25,655 nucleotides of DNA from JBDKGH01 sp039798265 (GTDB lineage: Bacteria > Bacteroidota > Bacteroidia > Flavobacteriales_D > Sanyastnellaceae): contig JBDKGH010000082.1 in NCBI GenBank assembly GCA_039798265.1, forward strand, positions 1-25,655. Reading direction: 5' to 3'. The notes under the pieces are model-generated. The model was not told where the DNA came from, searched no databases, and saw nothing but the letters and a program-made list of their open reading frames with translations. Each line of letters begins with the position of its first letter. Position 1 is the first letter of the stretch. The position numbers and the translations under genes were made by a program. Shown here one piece after another: positions 6,420 through 14,960 of the stretch.

Positions 6420-7985
6420 ATGCTAAAAAATCTACTCAGTGTTGTTTTTTCAATGAGCCTTTCTGTCGCGGCATTTGCGCAAGGGGTGGGCGACCTCGAT
6501 CCTTCTTTTTCTAATGATGGAAAGTACACCGAAGATTTCGGCTTTCAGGACAACCTTACCGATGTGAAGGTGCAGCCTGATGGTAAAATCATTGTCGCTG
6601 GTACATCCCTGAACACCGCGTTTTCAGGACAACTGTTGATCAAACGAATCAACGCCGATGGAACCTCTGATAATACATTTAGTGATGATGGTACAGTGAT
6701 CATCAATGACTACACCGAAAGTTATGCCTACGAGTGTAAAATTTTAGCCGATGGAAAAATTCTTGTCGCGGGTAGTATTGCCAACGAAATGTATCAATTC
6801 TCTTTAGCTGTTTTTAAACTCAACGCTGACGGAAGTTTTGATACCTCTTTTGGTGTAGATGGCCGATCAATAATCAGCCTCGTTACTGGCGATACACAAG
6901 TGTATGACATGGAAGTGGATGCCAATGGAAAAATAATAGTGGCCGGAAATATGGTAACCCTCGGCGAATACGGTAAGCCAATGGTGTGCCGATTAAATGC
7001 TGACGGTACTATGGATACCACATTCGCCAATAACGGTGTCGCAACTTACGATGTAACGAATGATGATAATGTGTTTCGCAATGTAGCCATCGACAATGAT
7101 GGTCGTATAGTGGCTGCTGGTCACTGGGGACTAGGTATTACAGGCGATGGACAAATCAATAACGATGCTCTGGTAGTGCGCTTACTGCCTGATGGAAGCG
7201 TTGATAATACATTCGGAGATGCTGGCAAATTAATCTTCCCCGTTCACAACTCGATCGACGATTTGTTTGGTCTTGAAATAAGCTCAATCAACGAAATTTA
7301 TGTGTGTGGTTATACCATCATGCCTGATGCAACTTTTGATGGACTGCTAGCGAAAGTAGATGAATATGGAAGCCTTGTGGCAAGCGTTGGTGGTGATGGT
7401 ATCGTGGAATTTAACGCGGGACCACAAGATGTGTTCGCTGATGTGATTTTATATGAAGATCAATTATACATTGGTGGTTCAAGTGGTGGTTTTATGTTTG
7501 AAAATAGAGATTTCCTCCTCATGCGTTATGAACTCGATGGAACAATCGACGAAAGCTTCGGGTTGAGCGGGCTTACACTCACTACTATTTTCGCTTCTTT
7601 CGATGATGCCAATGCACTAACCATTCAAGCGGATGGAAAAATCTTACTCGCTGGTAAAGGCAACAATTCCACCAATAATGACATTGCCGTTACTCGCTAT
7701 TTGAACGACGCCAATGTGCACGTCAATGAGCAAGGTCAATTGTCGTATCAACTTTTCCCATCGCTTCTGAAAGGTGGCGAATGGATTCATGCGCAATGGA
7801 CCAACGGTCTTTTCACCGAATGCAGAGTAATGAATCTGAACGGTCAATTGGTTCACCAAGAAAACATCGCTCCTTCTGCCCGTGGTTTGCAGCTTTCTAC
7901 CGAAAATTGGGCTAGCGGAATGTATCATGTCGTGATGCTCAACAATGGAATGCCCGTGGCGAGCTCAAAGGTGATCATACACTAG
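6420..7985 (+). CDS. Delta-60 repeat beta-propeller protein with T9SS sorting domain
   Basis: The product is 521 aa from the ATG at 6420. An upstream TTG at 6375 would place a long non-signal extension in front of the signal peptide and is rejected. Residues 1-20 (MLKNLLSVVFSMSLSVAAFA) form a signal peptide. The body consists of repeats of the delta-60 type (DUF5122). A strand pair ending VQPDGKIIVAG, LADGKILVAG, DANGKIIVAG, DNDGRIVAAG or QADGKILLAG alternates with RLNADGTMDTTFANNG-like turns, about six to seven units, consistent with a beta-propeller. The last 80 or so residues (YQLFPSLLKGGEWIHAQ, then MNLNGQLVHQ, ending ASGMYHVVMLNNG and SSKVIIH) match the T9SS type A sorting domain. It is predicted to be secreted across the outer membrane and surface-attached or released. 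The ligand is unknown. Confidence 0.92.
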   Translation: MLKNLLSVVFSMSLSVAAFAQGVGDLDPSFSNDGKYTEDFGFQDNLTDVKVQPDGKIIVAGTSLNTAFSGQLLIKRINADGTSDNTFSDDGTVIINDYTESYAYECKILADGKILVAGSIANEMYQFSLAVFKLNADGSFDTSFGVDGRSIISLVTGDTQVYDMEVDANGKIIVAGNMVTLGEYGKPMVCRLNADGTMDTTFANNGVATYDVTNDDNVFRNVAIDNDGRIVAAGHWGLGITGDGQINNDALVVRLLPDGSVDNTFGDAGKLIFPVHNSIDDLFGLEISSINEIYVCGYTIMPDATFDGLLAKVDEYGSLVASVGGDGIVEFNAGPQDVFADVILYEDQLYIGGSSGGFMFENRDFLLMRYELDGTIDESFGLSGLTLTTIFASFDDANALTIQADGKILLAGKGNNSTNNDIAVTRYLNDANVHVNEQGQLSYQLFPSLLKGGEWIHAQWTNGLFTECRVMNLNGQLVHQENIAPSARGLQLSTENWASGMYHVVMLNNGMPVASSKVIIH

Positions 7986-8074
7986 TGACTAGGTGATCAG
8001 GTAAAACGTTTGTGAATAACCTCTATTTGTGGAAAACACTCGAGCACGGTACGTCTATGGCTAAGTCAAAGGAA

Positions 8075-8082
8075 TAGCTTTG
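8075..8082 (+). promoter_or_regulatory. Candidate -7 element of the membrane-anchored orphan gene
   Basis: TAGCTTTG matches TAnnTTTG and ends 20 nt before the GTG at 8103. No convincing -33 TTG is present. Confidence 0.4.
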
Positions 8083-8102
8083 CTTACCTAATACGGCTTA
8101 TC

Positions 8103-10169
8103 GTGAAACGTTTTATATATCCTCTTTTGATCATTCTATGCGTAGGCTTCGTTGGCTACGTCTATTGGACTTTCCGCTCTGAGGAAGGTTTGAGCGCCGA
8201 TGTGCGTCAAGTTTTACCTTCTTCACTATGGGCAATGGTTAAAGTAGAAGGAGAGGCGGGTCAAGATGCGCTCATGGATTTTGGCTCCGCTCAAGCTACC
8301 GAAGCGGAAGGCGTTATGGCTCCGCTATGGTCTGCTCAAGTGGAAAAACTGCGCGCCACAGCAAAGTTGTTCGATGTAGTTCAACAATCCGTTTCGGTGA
8401 ATGGCTTGTGTGTGGGTACTACTCAAACAGTAGGTGCCAATGAATGGTTTATTGTAGTAGGACTTACGAAAGATTTTCCGGCAGAGCAAGTCATGGATTT
8501 TGCTGAAAAGTGGAGTGGAGCCTCTTCTACTTCTGCTGACTATAAAGGGGAAGAAGTTTTTACCTCTAAAGGAAAGTTTTTTGTAGTCGTGAATGACTGT
8601 CTGATTATCGCTTCCAAAGAGAGTATTGTTCAAGATATCATTTCTGATATTGAGAATGAAAAAACAATTGATCACTCAAGCACCTTCGCTGATGCTTGGA
8701 ATAGCATGGCTCACGATGTGCCGATCCATTTTTTTGCAAGTGATGAAAATGGGGGTTGGTTTGCGCTAGATAAAACAGCCACAGCTCCAGAATACATGGG
8801 TTTTTATTTTACCCCCGATAGCATAAAGACTGTCAGCGATTTGACGGACAATAAAGGTCGCTCGAATGTCGAAAATATATTGCCCTACTTTACTTCTGGC
8901 GTGCAAGTGTTTTCGAATGAAGCAGGAGAAGAGGCTTGGGCAAAAGGCGAAGCCTATTTTGAAGGAAGTCCCGCACAAACATTTTGGAGCCAAACATGGA
9001 GTGACTTCGGAGACTCTTGCCAGTGTGATTTAAACGAAGCGATGATCAGTTGGAGATCTGGCAACTATGGAACGGCACAAGTGGATTTGCCTTCGGGTAG
9101 ACATTGGGTGGGTTTTGTAAGTGTCGAAGATTCGACCAATGCTCTTTCTCTTATGAGACCTTTGCTGAGGGAAACAAGCAGCCCTGACGGTATCTACTCG
9201 TTTAAATACCCTGATTTATGGCAACGTAATTTTCTTATGCCTGGTGGCTTAAAAGCAAATTACACAGGGCAAAAAGGTAATCTTCTTTTTTTTGCTGAAA
9301 GCAGAGAAACCCTCGCTGCTATTTTACAAACTACAGGAAAATGCATAGAGGCGTTGGATGTAAATACAGCGTTGAATCATCTTAATCCTCGCGGCGGTCA
9401 ATGGCTTTTCCAGCGCAAAGGAACGGATTATGGTAGTTTGCCCAATTCACTCAAAGCTATTATCGGAAATGTCCCTTTTGTAGCCATGAATGCCTTGCCT
9501 CAAAGTAAAGGTAAAACCTTGGTGCGCATACTGACGGGATTGGTAGAAGTAAAGCAGCCAGCAGTGCCCATCGCTGAAGCGCAACCAACTCCAGCGGAAG
9601 AACAGGATGATGTTGTAGTTAATACGCCTCCCGCAGCGCCCGTGGCCGCTAAAAAGCAATGGACCGTTGTGAATCACAACACGAAAGAAAAGGAGACGCT
9701 GATTCAGAATGCAGATTTTTCTTTAACGCTGAAAGATGCGCGAGGAAAGGAACTGTGGACCAAAAAAATGAGTGAAGCCATTGTGGGCGATGTGCAACAA
9801 GTGGATGCGTTGAAAAATGGAAAACTTCAGATGGCCTTTTCTACTAGCAAAGCCCTTCACATTTTTGATCGCAATGGAAACGAAATAAAAGGTTTTCCGG
9901 TTAAGTTGAAAGCTCCCGTAAGTGCGGGTTTACAGGTTTTCGATTATGACAACAATAAAACCTATCGTCTGATTGTAGGATTAGAAAACGGGGATCTGCT
10001 GAATTATACAGTAGAGGGTACGGCAACGACAGGTTGGCAATTTGCCAATAATGGCGCGGTGGCCACGGCCATCAAATCAGAAAAGAAAGGGGGAAAAGAT
10101 GTCCTCTTGGTAACGCTAGCTAAAGGAGGCACCCGCACCTTAAAACGCAACGGCAGCGAGGCAAAATAA
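8103..10169 (+). CDS. Membrane-anchored protein of unknown function with C-terminal propeller-like region
   Basis: The product is 688 aa from a GTG at 8103. I do not recognise a named family. Residues 4-24 (FIYPLLIILCVGFVGYVYWTF) form one N-terminal membrane anchor with no obvious cleavage site, so the bulk is probably periplasmic. Residues about 30-480 alternate strands and helices (for example SSLWAMVKVEG and KFFVVVNDCLIIASKE) and include a CQC motif near residue 305. A Pro/Ala/Glu linker follows at about 486-517 (PTPAEEQDDVVVNTPPAAPV). The C-terminal 170 residues have repeated strands with D-x-N-G turns (FDRNGNEIKGFPV, FDYDNNKTYRLIVGLENGD) that resemble a partial WD40/PQQ-type propeller. 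The leuS ATG follows 53 nt after its stop. Joint transcription is possible, but leuS seems to have its own promoter box. Function is unknown. Confidence 0.82.
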   Translation: MKRFIYPLLIILCVGFVGYVYWTFRSEEGLSADVRQVLPSSLWAMVKVEGEAGQDALMDFGSAQATEAEGVMAPLWSAQVEKLRATAKLFDVVQQSVSVNGLCVGTTQTVGANEWFIVVGLTKDFPAEQVMDFAEKWSGASSTSADYKGEEVFTSKGKFFVVVNDCLIIASKESIVQDIISDIENEKTIDHSSTFADAWNSMAHDVPIHFFASDENGGWFALDKTATAPEYMGFYFTPDSIKTVSDLTDNKGRSNVENILPYFTSGVQVFSNEAGEEAWAKGEAYFEGSPAQTFWSQTWSDFGDSCQCDLNEAMISWRSGNYGTAQVDLPSGRHWVGFVSVEDSTNALSLMRPLLRETSSPDGIYSFKYPDLWQRNFLMPGGLKANYTGQKGNLLFFAESRETLAAILQTTGKCIEALDVNTALNHLNPRGGQWLFQRKGTDYGSLPNSLKAIIGNVPFVAMNALPQSKGKTLVRILTGLVEVKQPAVPIAEAQPTPAEEQDDVVVNTPPAAPVAAKKQWTVVNHNTKEKETLIQNADFSLTLKDARGKELWTKKMSEAIVGDVQQVDALKNGKLQMAFSTSKALHIFDRNGNEIKGFPVKLKAPVSAGLQVFDYDNNKTYRLIVGLENGDLLNYTVEGTATTGWQFANNGAVATAIKSEKKGGKDVLLVTLAKGGTRTLKRNGSEAK

Positions 10170-10210
10170 CTCCTTCAAGTGGAGTATTAGTTCTTTCCAC
10201 CGTCCTGCTG

Positions 10211-10218
10211 TATTTTCG
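10211..10218 (+). promoter_or_regulatory. Candidate -7-like element of leuS, 4 nt from ATG
   Basis: TATTTTCG differs from TAnnTTTG at one base (C for T) and ends 4 nt before the leuS ATG. The same TTCG-N4-ATG arrangement recurs before fbp and the gene at 20079, which is what makes this worth listing. Confidence 0.35.
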
Positions 10219-10222
10219 CGGC

Positions 10223-13051
10223 ATGGAATACAATTTTATTGAAATCGAGAAGAAATGGCAGGACGAATGGCGCAAACGCCAAACCTATAAAGTTTCTGAA
10301 GAATCAAATAAACAGAAGTTTTACGTCCTTGATATGTTCCCCTATCCCAGTGGGGCAGGACTGCACGTGGGACATCCACTCGGTTATATTGCTTCTGATA
10401 TTTATGCGCGTTTCATGCGCCATAAAGGTTTCAACGTATTGCATCCAATGGGATATGATAGCTTCGGCTTACCGGCTGAACAGTACGCTATTCAAACAGG
10501 ACAACATCCTGCTATTACGACTGAAAAAAACATCGCTCGTTATCGCGAGCAATTAGATAAGATGGGCTTTTGCTACGATTGGAGTCGCGAGGTGCGCACC
10601 TCTGATCCGAGCTACTACAAGTACACCCAGTGGATTTTTTCCTTGATTTATAATGCGTGGTTCAATAATGAAAAACAAGCCGCAGAGCCTATTCATACGC
10701 TTGTTTCACATTTTGAAACCAATGGAAATTTCGGCGTGAACGCTGCCATCGATGAAGATTGGTTTACGAAGGTGGATCTGTCTAAATTTTTCTTTGGAAA
10801 AAATTGGGAAGGCGACTTTACCGCTACCGATTGGAAGAGCATGAACGAAGAACAACAGCAGTTGATCTTAATGCACTATCGCTTGACTTATTTAGCAGAT
10901 AGCATGGTGAATTGGTGTCCCGCACTGGGCACTGTATTGGCCAATGATGAGGTGAAAGATGGCTTGAGTGAGCGCGGTGGACATCCGGTAGAACAAAAGT
11001 TGATGCGTCAATGGAGTATGCGCATTTCTGCTTACGCAGAGCGTTTGTTGCAAGGTTTGGAAACCATCGACTGGTCTGAAAGTATCAAAGAAGTTCAACG
11101 CAACTGGATAGGTCGTTCTGAAGGTGCACGCGTGAAATTCCAATTAGAAGGACGCTCAGAAATGATCGAAGTTTTCACCACGCGTCCGGATACTATTTTT
11201 GGTGTGTCCTTTATGACGTTGGCTCCTGAGCATGAATTGGTAAATAGCATTACAACTCCAGAATACCGCGAGGCAGTAGAGGCTTACCAAGCAGCTGCTA
11301 AATTGAAGACCGAACGCGATCGTCAAAGCGATGTGAAAAATGTGAGTGGTCAGTTTACCGGCGCTTATGTTATCCATCCATTTACAGGAGCACAAATTCC
11401 TGTGTGGATTGGTGAGTATGTTCTTGCTGGTTATGGAACAGGCGCTGTAATGGCTGTTCCTGCTGGTGATCAGCGTGATTATGATTTTGCAAAAAAATTC
11501 AATTTGCCTATTCCGAATATTTTCGAAGGCATTGATATTTCAGAAAAGGCAGAGTCTTCGAAAGAAGCTGTGCTGTGCAATTCAGATTTTTTAAATGGAT
11601 TAAATTACAAATCAGCCACGCCACGTGTGATCGCTGAATTGGAAAAAATAGAAGCGGGTAAAGGAAAAGTAAATTACCGTTTGCGCGATGCCGTATTTAG
11701 CCGTCAGCGCTACTGGGGCGAACCTTTTCCTGTTTTTTATAAAGGAGAAATTCCTTACTTGATTGGGGATGAAAAACTACCCACTGTTCTTCCTGATGTA
11801 GATAAATATTTGCCTACCAAAAGTGGAGAGCCACCATTGGCTCGCGCTGCCGATTGGAAGTTTACAGATGAAGATGGAAATAGCTACCGCATGGAGTATA
11901 ATACCATGCCTGGCTGGGCTGGTAGTAGCTGGTATTTCTTGCGCTATATGGACGCCAATAATGCCACCGAGTTTGCCTCGCGCGAGAAGGTGAATTATTG
12001 GGGGCAAGTAGATTTGTACATGGGCGGCGCTGAGCACGGCACGGGACACTTGTTGTACGCTCGCTTCTGGACCAAAGTATTGTACGACTTGGGTTACATC
12101 GGATTCGATGAGCCGTTCAAAAAGATGATCAACCAAGGAATGATCTTGGGTCGAAGCAGCTTTGTGTATCGCATCAAAGACAGTCAGCAGTTCGTGTCTT
12201 TTGACAAAAAGGATCAATACGAAACTCAAGCATTACACGCCGATATTTCTTTAGTGGATAGCGACGTGTTAGATATAGAAGCATTTAAAAATTGGCTTCC
12301 TGAATACGCAAATGCCACGTTCATATTAAACGACGAAGGCAAATACATCTGCGGTACGGAGGTAGAAAAAATGTCGAAATCGAGGTACAACGTTCAAACA
12401 CCAGACGAATTAGTAGAGAAGTTTGGTGCGGATACTTTGCGTTGTTACGAGATGTTTTTGGGCCCTGTAGAGCAAAGCAAACCGTGGGATACGAAAGGAA
12501 TCAACGGCGTACACAACTTTTTACGTCGCTTCTGGAGACTGTTTCACGATGCGGAGAATCAAATGGCTGTTTCTGCTGAGGAAGCTACAAAAGCAGAGTT
12601 GAAAGTGCTCCATAAAACCATCAAGAAGGTAACCGATGATATGCAGCGTTTCTCTTGGAACACCGTGGTAAGTACCTTGATGATTGGTGTAAATGAATTG
12701 ACCGATTTGAAGTGTAAAAAACAATCGGTACTCGAGCCGATGTTAGTGCTTCTTTCGCCTTACGCCCCTCACATGGCGGAGGAATTATGGGCTAAACTGG
12801 GCCATGCGGAATCCATCACCACAGCACAGTGGCCGTTATTCAACGAGGCCCACTTGCAAGATGATGCCTTTGATTATCCGGTTTCTTTTAACGGCAAAAC
12901 ACGATTCAATATCAGTTTACCCGTTGATTTTACCCCACAGCAAATAGAGGCCGAAGTGCTTAAACACGAGCTTACACCGAAATACTTAGAAGGAAAGGAT
13001 CCCAAGAAAATTATCGTAGTACCTAAGCGTATTGTAAACGTGGTGGTATAA
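10223..13051 (+). CDS. leuS: Leucyl-tRNA synthetase
   Basis: The product is 942 aa, class I aminoacyl-tRNA synthetase, charging tRNA-Leu in the cytoplasm. Recognised blocks are YPSGAGLHVGHPLGY (41-55, with HVGH as the HIGH motif), YDSFGLPAEQYAI, and the CP1 editing domain with TTRPDTIFG and GYGTGAVMAVPAGDQRDYDF. GGAEHGTGHLLYARFWTK follows, and the KMSKS loop is at 716-720. The C-terminal anticodon-binding region ends with KKIIVVPKRIVNVVV. About 65 extra residues lie between YNAWFNN and VNWCPALGTVLAN compared with the E. coli protein (about 150-215), an insertion I associate with Bacteroidota LeuRS. The region before KMSKS also holds a leucine-specific insertion. The start is secured by the conserved N-terminal MEYNFIEIEKKWQDEW. 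The gene is intact. Confidence 0.97.
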   Translation: MEYNFIEIEKKWQDEWRKRQTYKVSEESNKQKFYVLDMFPYPSGAGLHVGHPLGYIASDIYARFMRHKGFNVLHPMGYDSFGLPAEQYAIQTGQHPAITTEKNIARYREQLDKMGFCYDWSREVRTSDPSYYKYTQWIFSLIYNAWFNNEKQAAEPIHTLVSHFETNGNFGVNAAIDEDWFTKVDLSKFFFGKNWEGDFTATDWKSMNEEQQQLILMHYRLTYLADSMVNWCPALGTVLANDEVKDGLSERGGHPVEQKLMRQWSMRISAYAERLLQGLETIDWSESIKEVQRNWIGRSEGARVKFQLEGRSEMIEVFTTRPDTIFGVSFMTLAPEHELVNSITTPEYREAVEAYQAAAKLKTERDRQSDVKNVSGQFTGAYVIHPFTGAQIPVWIGEYVLAGYGTGAVMAVPAGDQRDYDFAKKFNLPIPNIFEGIDISEKAESSKEAVLCNSDFLNGLNYKSATPRVIAELEKIEAGKGKVNYRLRDAVFSRQRYWGEPFPVFYKGEIPYLIGDEKLPTVLPDVDKYLPTKSGEPPLARAADWKFTDEDGNSYRMEYNTMPGWAGSSWYFLRYMDANNATEFASREKVNYWGQVDLYMGGAEHGTGHLLYARFWTKVLYDLGYIGFDEPFKKMINQGMILGRSSFVYRIKDSQQFVSFDKKDQYETQALHADISLVDSDVLDIEAFKNWLPEYANATFILNDEGKYICGTEVEKMSKSRYNVQTPDELVEKFGADTLRCYEMFLGPVEQSKPWDTKGINGVHNFLRRFWRLFHDAENQMAVSAEEATKAELKVLHKTIKKVTDDMQRFSWNTVVSTLMIGVNELTDLKCKKQSVLEPMLVLLSPYAPHMAEELWAKLGHAESITTAQWPLFNEAHLQDDAFDYPVSFNGKTRFNISLPVDFTPQQIEAEVLKHELTPKYLEGKDPKKIIVVPKRIVNVVV

Positions 13052-13078
13052 TTCTCGTGGTATTTCCCCTGCATGGGT

Positions 13079-13086
13079 TATCTTCG
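13079..13086 (+). promoter_or_regulatory. Candidate -7-like element of fbp, 4 nt from ATG
   Basis: TATCTTCG has one mismatch to TAnnTTTG and ends 4 nt before the ATG at 13091. If it is used, the upstream ATG at 13073 would not be in the mRNA. Confidence 0.35.
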
Positions 13087-13090
13087 CTCC

Positions 13091-14101
13091 ATGGTAACGT
13101 TGAGTGAATTTATCATGGAGCGTCAAGCCGACTTTCCTTATGCGTCGGGTGACTTGTCGCGCCTTTTAGCAGATATCGGTATTGCCTCTAAGATTATTAA
13201 TCACAAGGTAAATAAAGCAGGCTTGCAAGATATTTTGGGTGCTGTGGGCACTACCAATATCCAAGGCGAAACCCAAATGAAGCTGGATGTTTATTCGGAC
13301 CAAGCTTTGTTTAACGCTATTATGTGGGGCGGGCAAGTTTGCGGCGCAGCCAGCGAAGAGCAAGAAAATTATCAGGCATTCGATCAAGAGCACTGCCGCA
13401 AAGCCAAATACGTTATCCTTTTTGACCCCTTAGATGGCTCGTCGAATATCGACGTGAACGTGAGCATTGGTACCATTTTTTCCATTTTTAGAAGAAAAAG
13501 CAGCGTGGGTGATTTAGCCAATGTGAACGATTTTCTTCAGAAAGGAGCAGAACAAGTTGCTGCTGGTTATGTGATCTACGGATCGAGCACCATGTTGGTT
13601 TATACCACCGGACATGGCGTGAATGGGTTTACCCTTGAACCCAGTATTGGAGAGTTTTTTCTCTCCCATCCTGACATGAAGATTCCGGAGGAGGGCAAAA
13701 TATTTAGCATCAATGAAGGACTGATGGAAAGCTGCAGCCCTGGTGTGCAGGCTTATATCAAGTGGTGTAAAGAAAAAGACAAAAACACTTCTCGTCCGTA
13801 TTCTGCACGTTATATCGGCTCATTAGTGGCCGATTTTCATCGCAACTTGATCAAAGGGGGCATTTATATCTATCCCGGTACCGATTCTTCACCTGATGGA
13901 AAGTTGCGCTTGCAATACGAGTGCAATCCGTTGGCCTTTTTGGTAGAGCAGGCTGGTGGCAAAGCTTCACATGGTAATGGCCGCATTATGGAAATTCAGC
14001 CTAAAACCCTGCATCAGCGCACCCCGCTCTTTATTGGATCCAAGAATATGGTAGAAAGGGCGGAGGCTTTTATTCGTGATATGGACACCGCAGAATCCTG
14101 A
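13091..14101 (+). CDS. fbp: Class I fructose-1,6-bisphosphatase
   Basis: The product is 336 aa from the ATG at 13091. An in-frame ATG at 13073 gives 342 aa, but a TATCTTCG promoter-like box at 13079-13086 lies between the two, which favours the later start. The protein opens MVTLSEFIMERQADFPYASG. It contains the metal-binding and catalytic FDPLDGSSNIDVNVSIGTIF (111-130), the tyrosine-rich RYIGSLVADFHRNLIKGGIY, and NPLAFLVEQAGGKAS near the end, all class I FBPase hallmarks. It hydrolyses fructose-1,6-bisphosphate to fructose-6-phosphate in gluconeogenesis, using Mg2+. The length is typical. It follows leuS by about 40 nt on the same strand, so read-through from leuS is possible in addition to its own box. 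The family assignment is secure. Confidence 0.96.
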   Translation: MVTLSEFIMERQADFPYASGDLSRLLADIGIASKIINHKVNKAGLQDILGAVGTTNIQGETQMKLDVYSDQALFNAIMWGGQVCGAASEEQENYQAFDQEHCRKAKYVILFDPLDGSSNIDVNVSIGTIFSIFRRKSSVGDLANVNDFLQKGAEQVAAGYVIYGSSTMLVYTTGHGVNGFTLEPSIGEFFLSHPDMKIPEEGKIFSINEGLMESCSPGVQAYIKWCKEKDKNTSRPYSARYIGSLVADFHRNLIKGGIYIYPGTDSSPDGKLRLQYECNPLAFLVEQAGGKASHGNGRIMEIQPKTLHQRTPLFIGSKNMVERAEAFIRDMDTAES

Positions 14102-14186
14102 GGAATGCCCATTTTAATTGAACTTAACGAATCGAAGGTTTCGCATACGAGGAGTACCATTATCTTTACCACCGAAAATTTATATT

Positions 14187-14912
14187 GTGAGCGACAGTCT
14201 CGTAATCATACCAACCTATAACGAAAAGGAAAACATCGAGCGCATGGTGCGCAAAGTGTTCTCTTTAGGCCATCCTTTTCATTTGCTAATAGTGGATGAT
14301 GGATCGCCTGACGGTACTGCTGATATTGTCAAACGCTTACAAAGCGAATTTCCTCATCAGTTGCATCTTCTGCAGCGCCAAGGAAAATTGGGCCTCGGTA
14401 CGGCCTACATTGCAGGATTCCGATGGGCTTTAGATCGTAACTACCAGTTCATCTTCGAAATGGACTGTGATTTCTCACATAACCCCGATGATCTCGTTCG
14501 TTTGCATCATGCGTGTGCGGTGGATGGTGCGGGCATGTCTGTGGGTTCACGCTATACCAAAGGTGGCGGAGTAGAAAATTGGCCTTGGCATCGCCTCCTC
14601 ATCAGTTCGGGTGCGGGTATTTACGTGAATGTTGTCCTAGGCTTGGGCGTAAAAGACGCTACTGCTGGTTTCGTTTGCTACCGTCGCGAAGTGTTGGAAG
14701 CCATCGATCTCGATAGTATTAAGTTTATCGGATATGCCTTCCAGATTGAAATGAAATTCAATGCCAAACAACTTGGTTTTCGCATTCAAGAAGTGCCCAT
14801 CAAATTCTCTGACCGCGAATTTGGAACGAGCAAAATGAGCATGAATATTTTTAATGAAGCTTTTGTGGGGGTGGTAAAAATGCGCCTACGCGGAGTAAAG
14901 CGCAAAGTCTAA
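14187..14912 (+). CDS. Polyprenol monophosphomannose synthase-like family 2 glycosyltransferase (DPM1 type)
   Basis: The product is 241 aa from a GTG at 14187. The longer in-frame TTG start at 14118 adds a basic stretch not expected in the family. The GT-A fold opens SDSLVIIPTYNEKENIERMV, and LLIVDDGSPDGTADIV follows. The metal-binding DxD is EMDCDFSHNPDDL (D93 and D95). DATAGFVCYRREVLEAI and VPIKFSDREFGTSKMSMNI complete the DPM1 pattern. There are no transmembrane helices, as in the single-domain bacterial enzymes. It would transfer a hexose, probably mannose from GDP-mannose, to polyprenyl phosphate at the inner membrane as donor for periplasmic glycosylation. Exact sugar and lipid cannot be read from sequence. 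Its 3' neighbour is dihydroorotase, 48 nt away on the same strand, a Bacteroidota gene order I recognise. Confidence 0.9.
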   Translation: MSDSLVIIPTYNEKENIERMVRKVFSLGHPFHLLIVDDGSPDGTADIVKRLQSEFPHQLHLLQRQGKLGLGTAYIAGFRWALDRNYQFIFEMDCDFSHNPDDLVRLHHACAVDGAGMSVGSRYTKGGGVENWPWHRLLISSGAGIYVNVVLGLGVKDATAGFVCYRREVLEAIDLDSIKFIGYAFQIEMKFNAKQLGFRIQEVPIKFSDREFGTSKMSMNIFNEAFVGVVKMRLRGVKRKV

Positions 14913-14960
14913 TGGATTCGAGGTGTCTTTGTTCTGCGTCGAAGTCATTGGTTTAACATA

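Noticed and set aside
10171..10188. Weak inverted repeat ACTCC-N7-GGAGT after the orphan gene as a terminator
   Set aside because: It has only a 5-bp stem with a long loop and no T run, too weak to call.
11777..12229. 150-codon minus-strand open frame inside leuS
   Set aside because: It is a shadow of the leuS coding strand, with no start context or family match.
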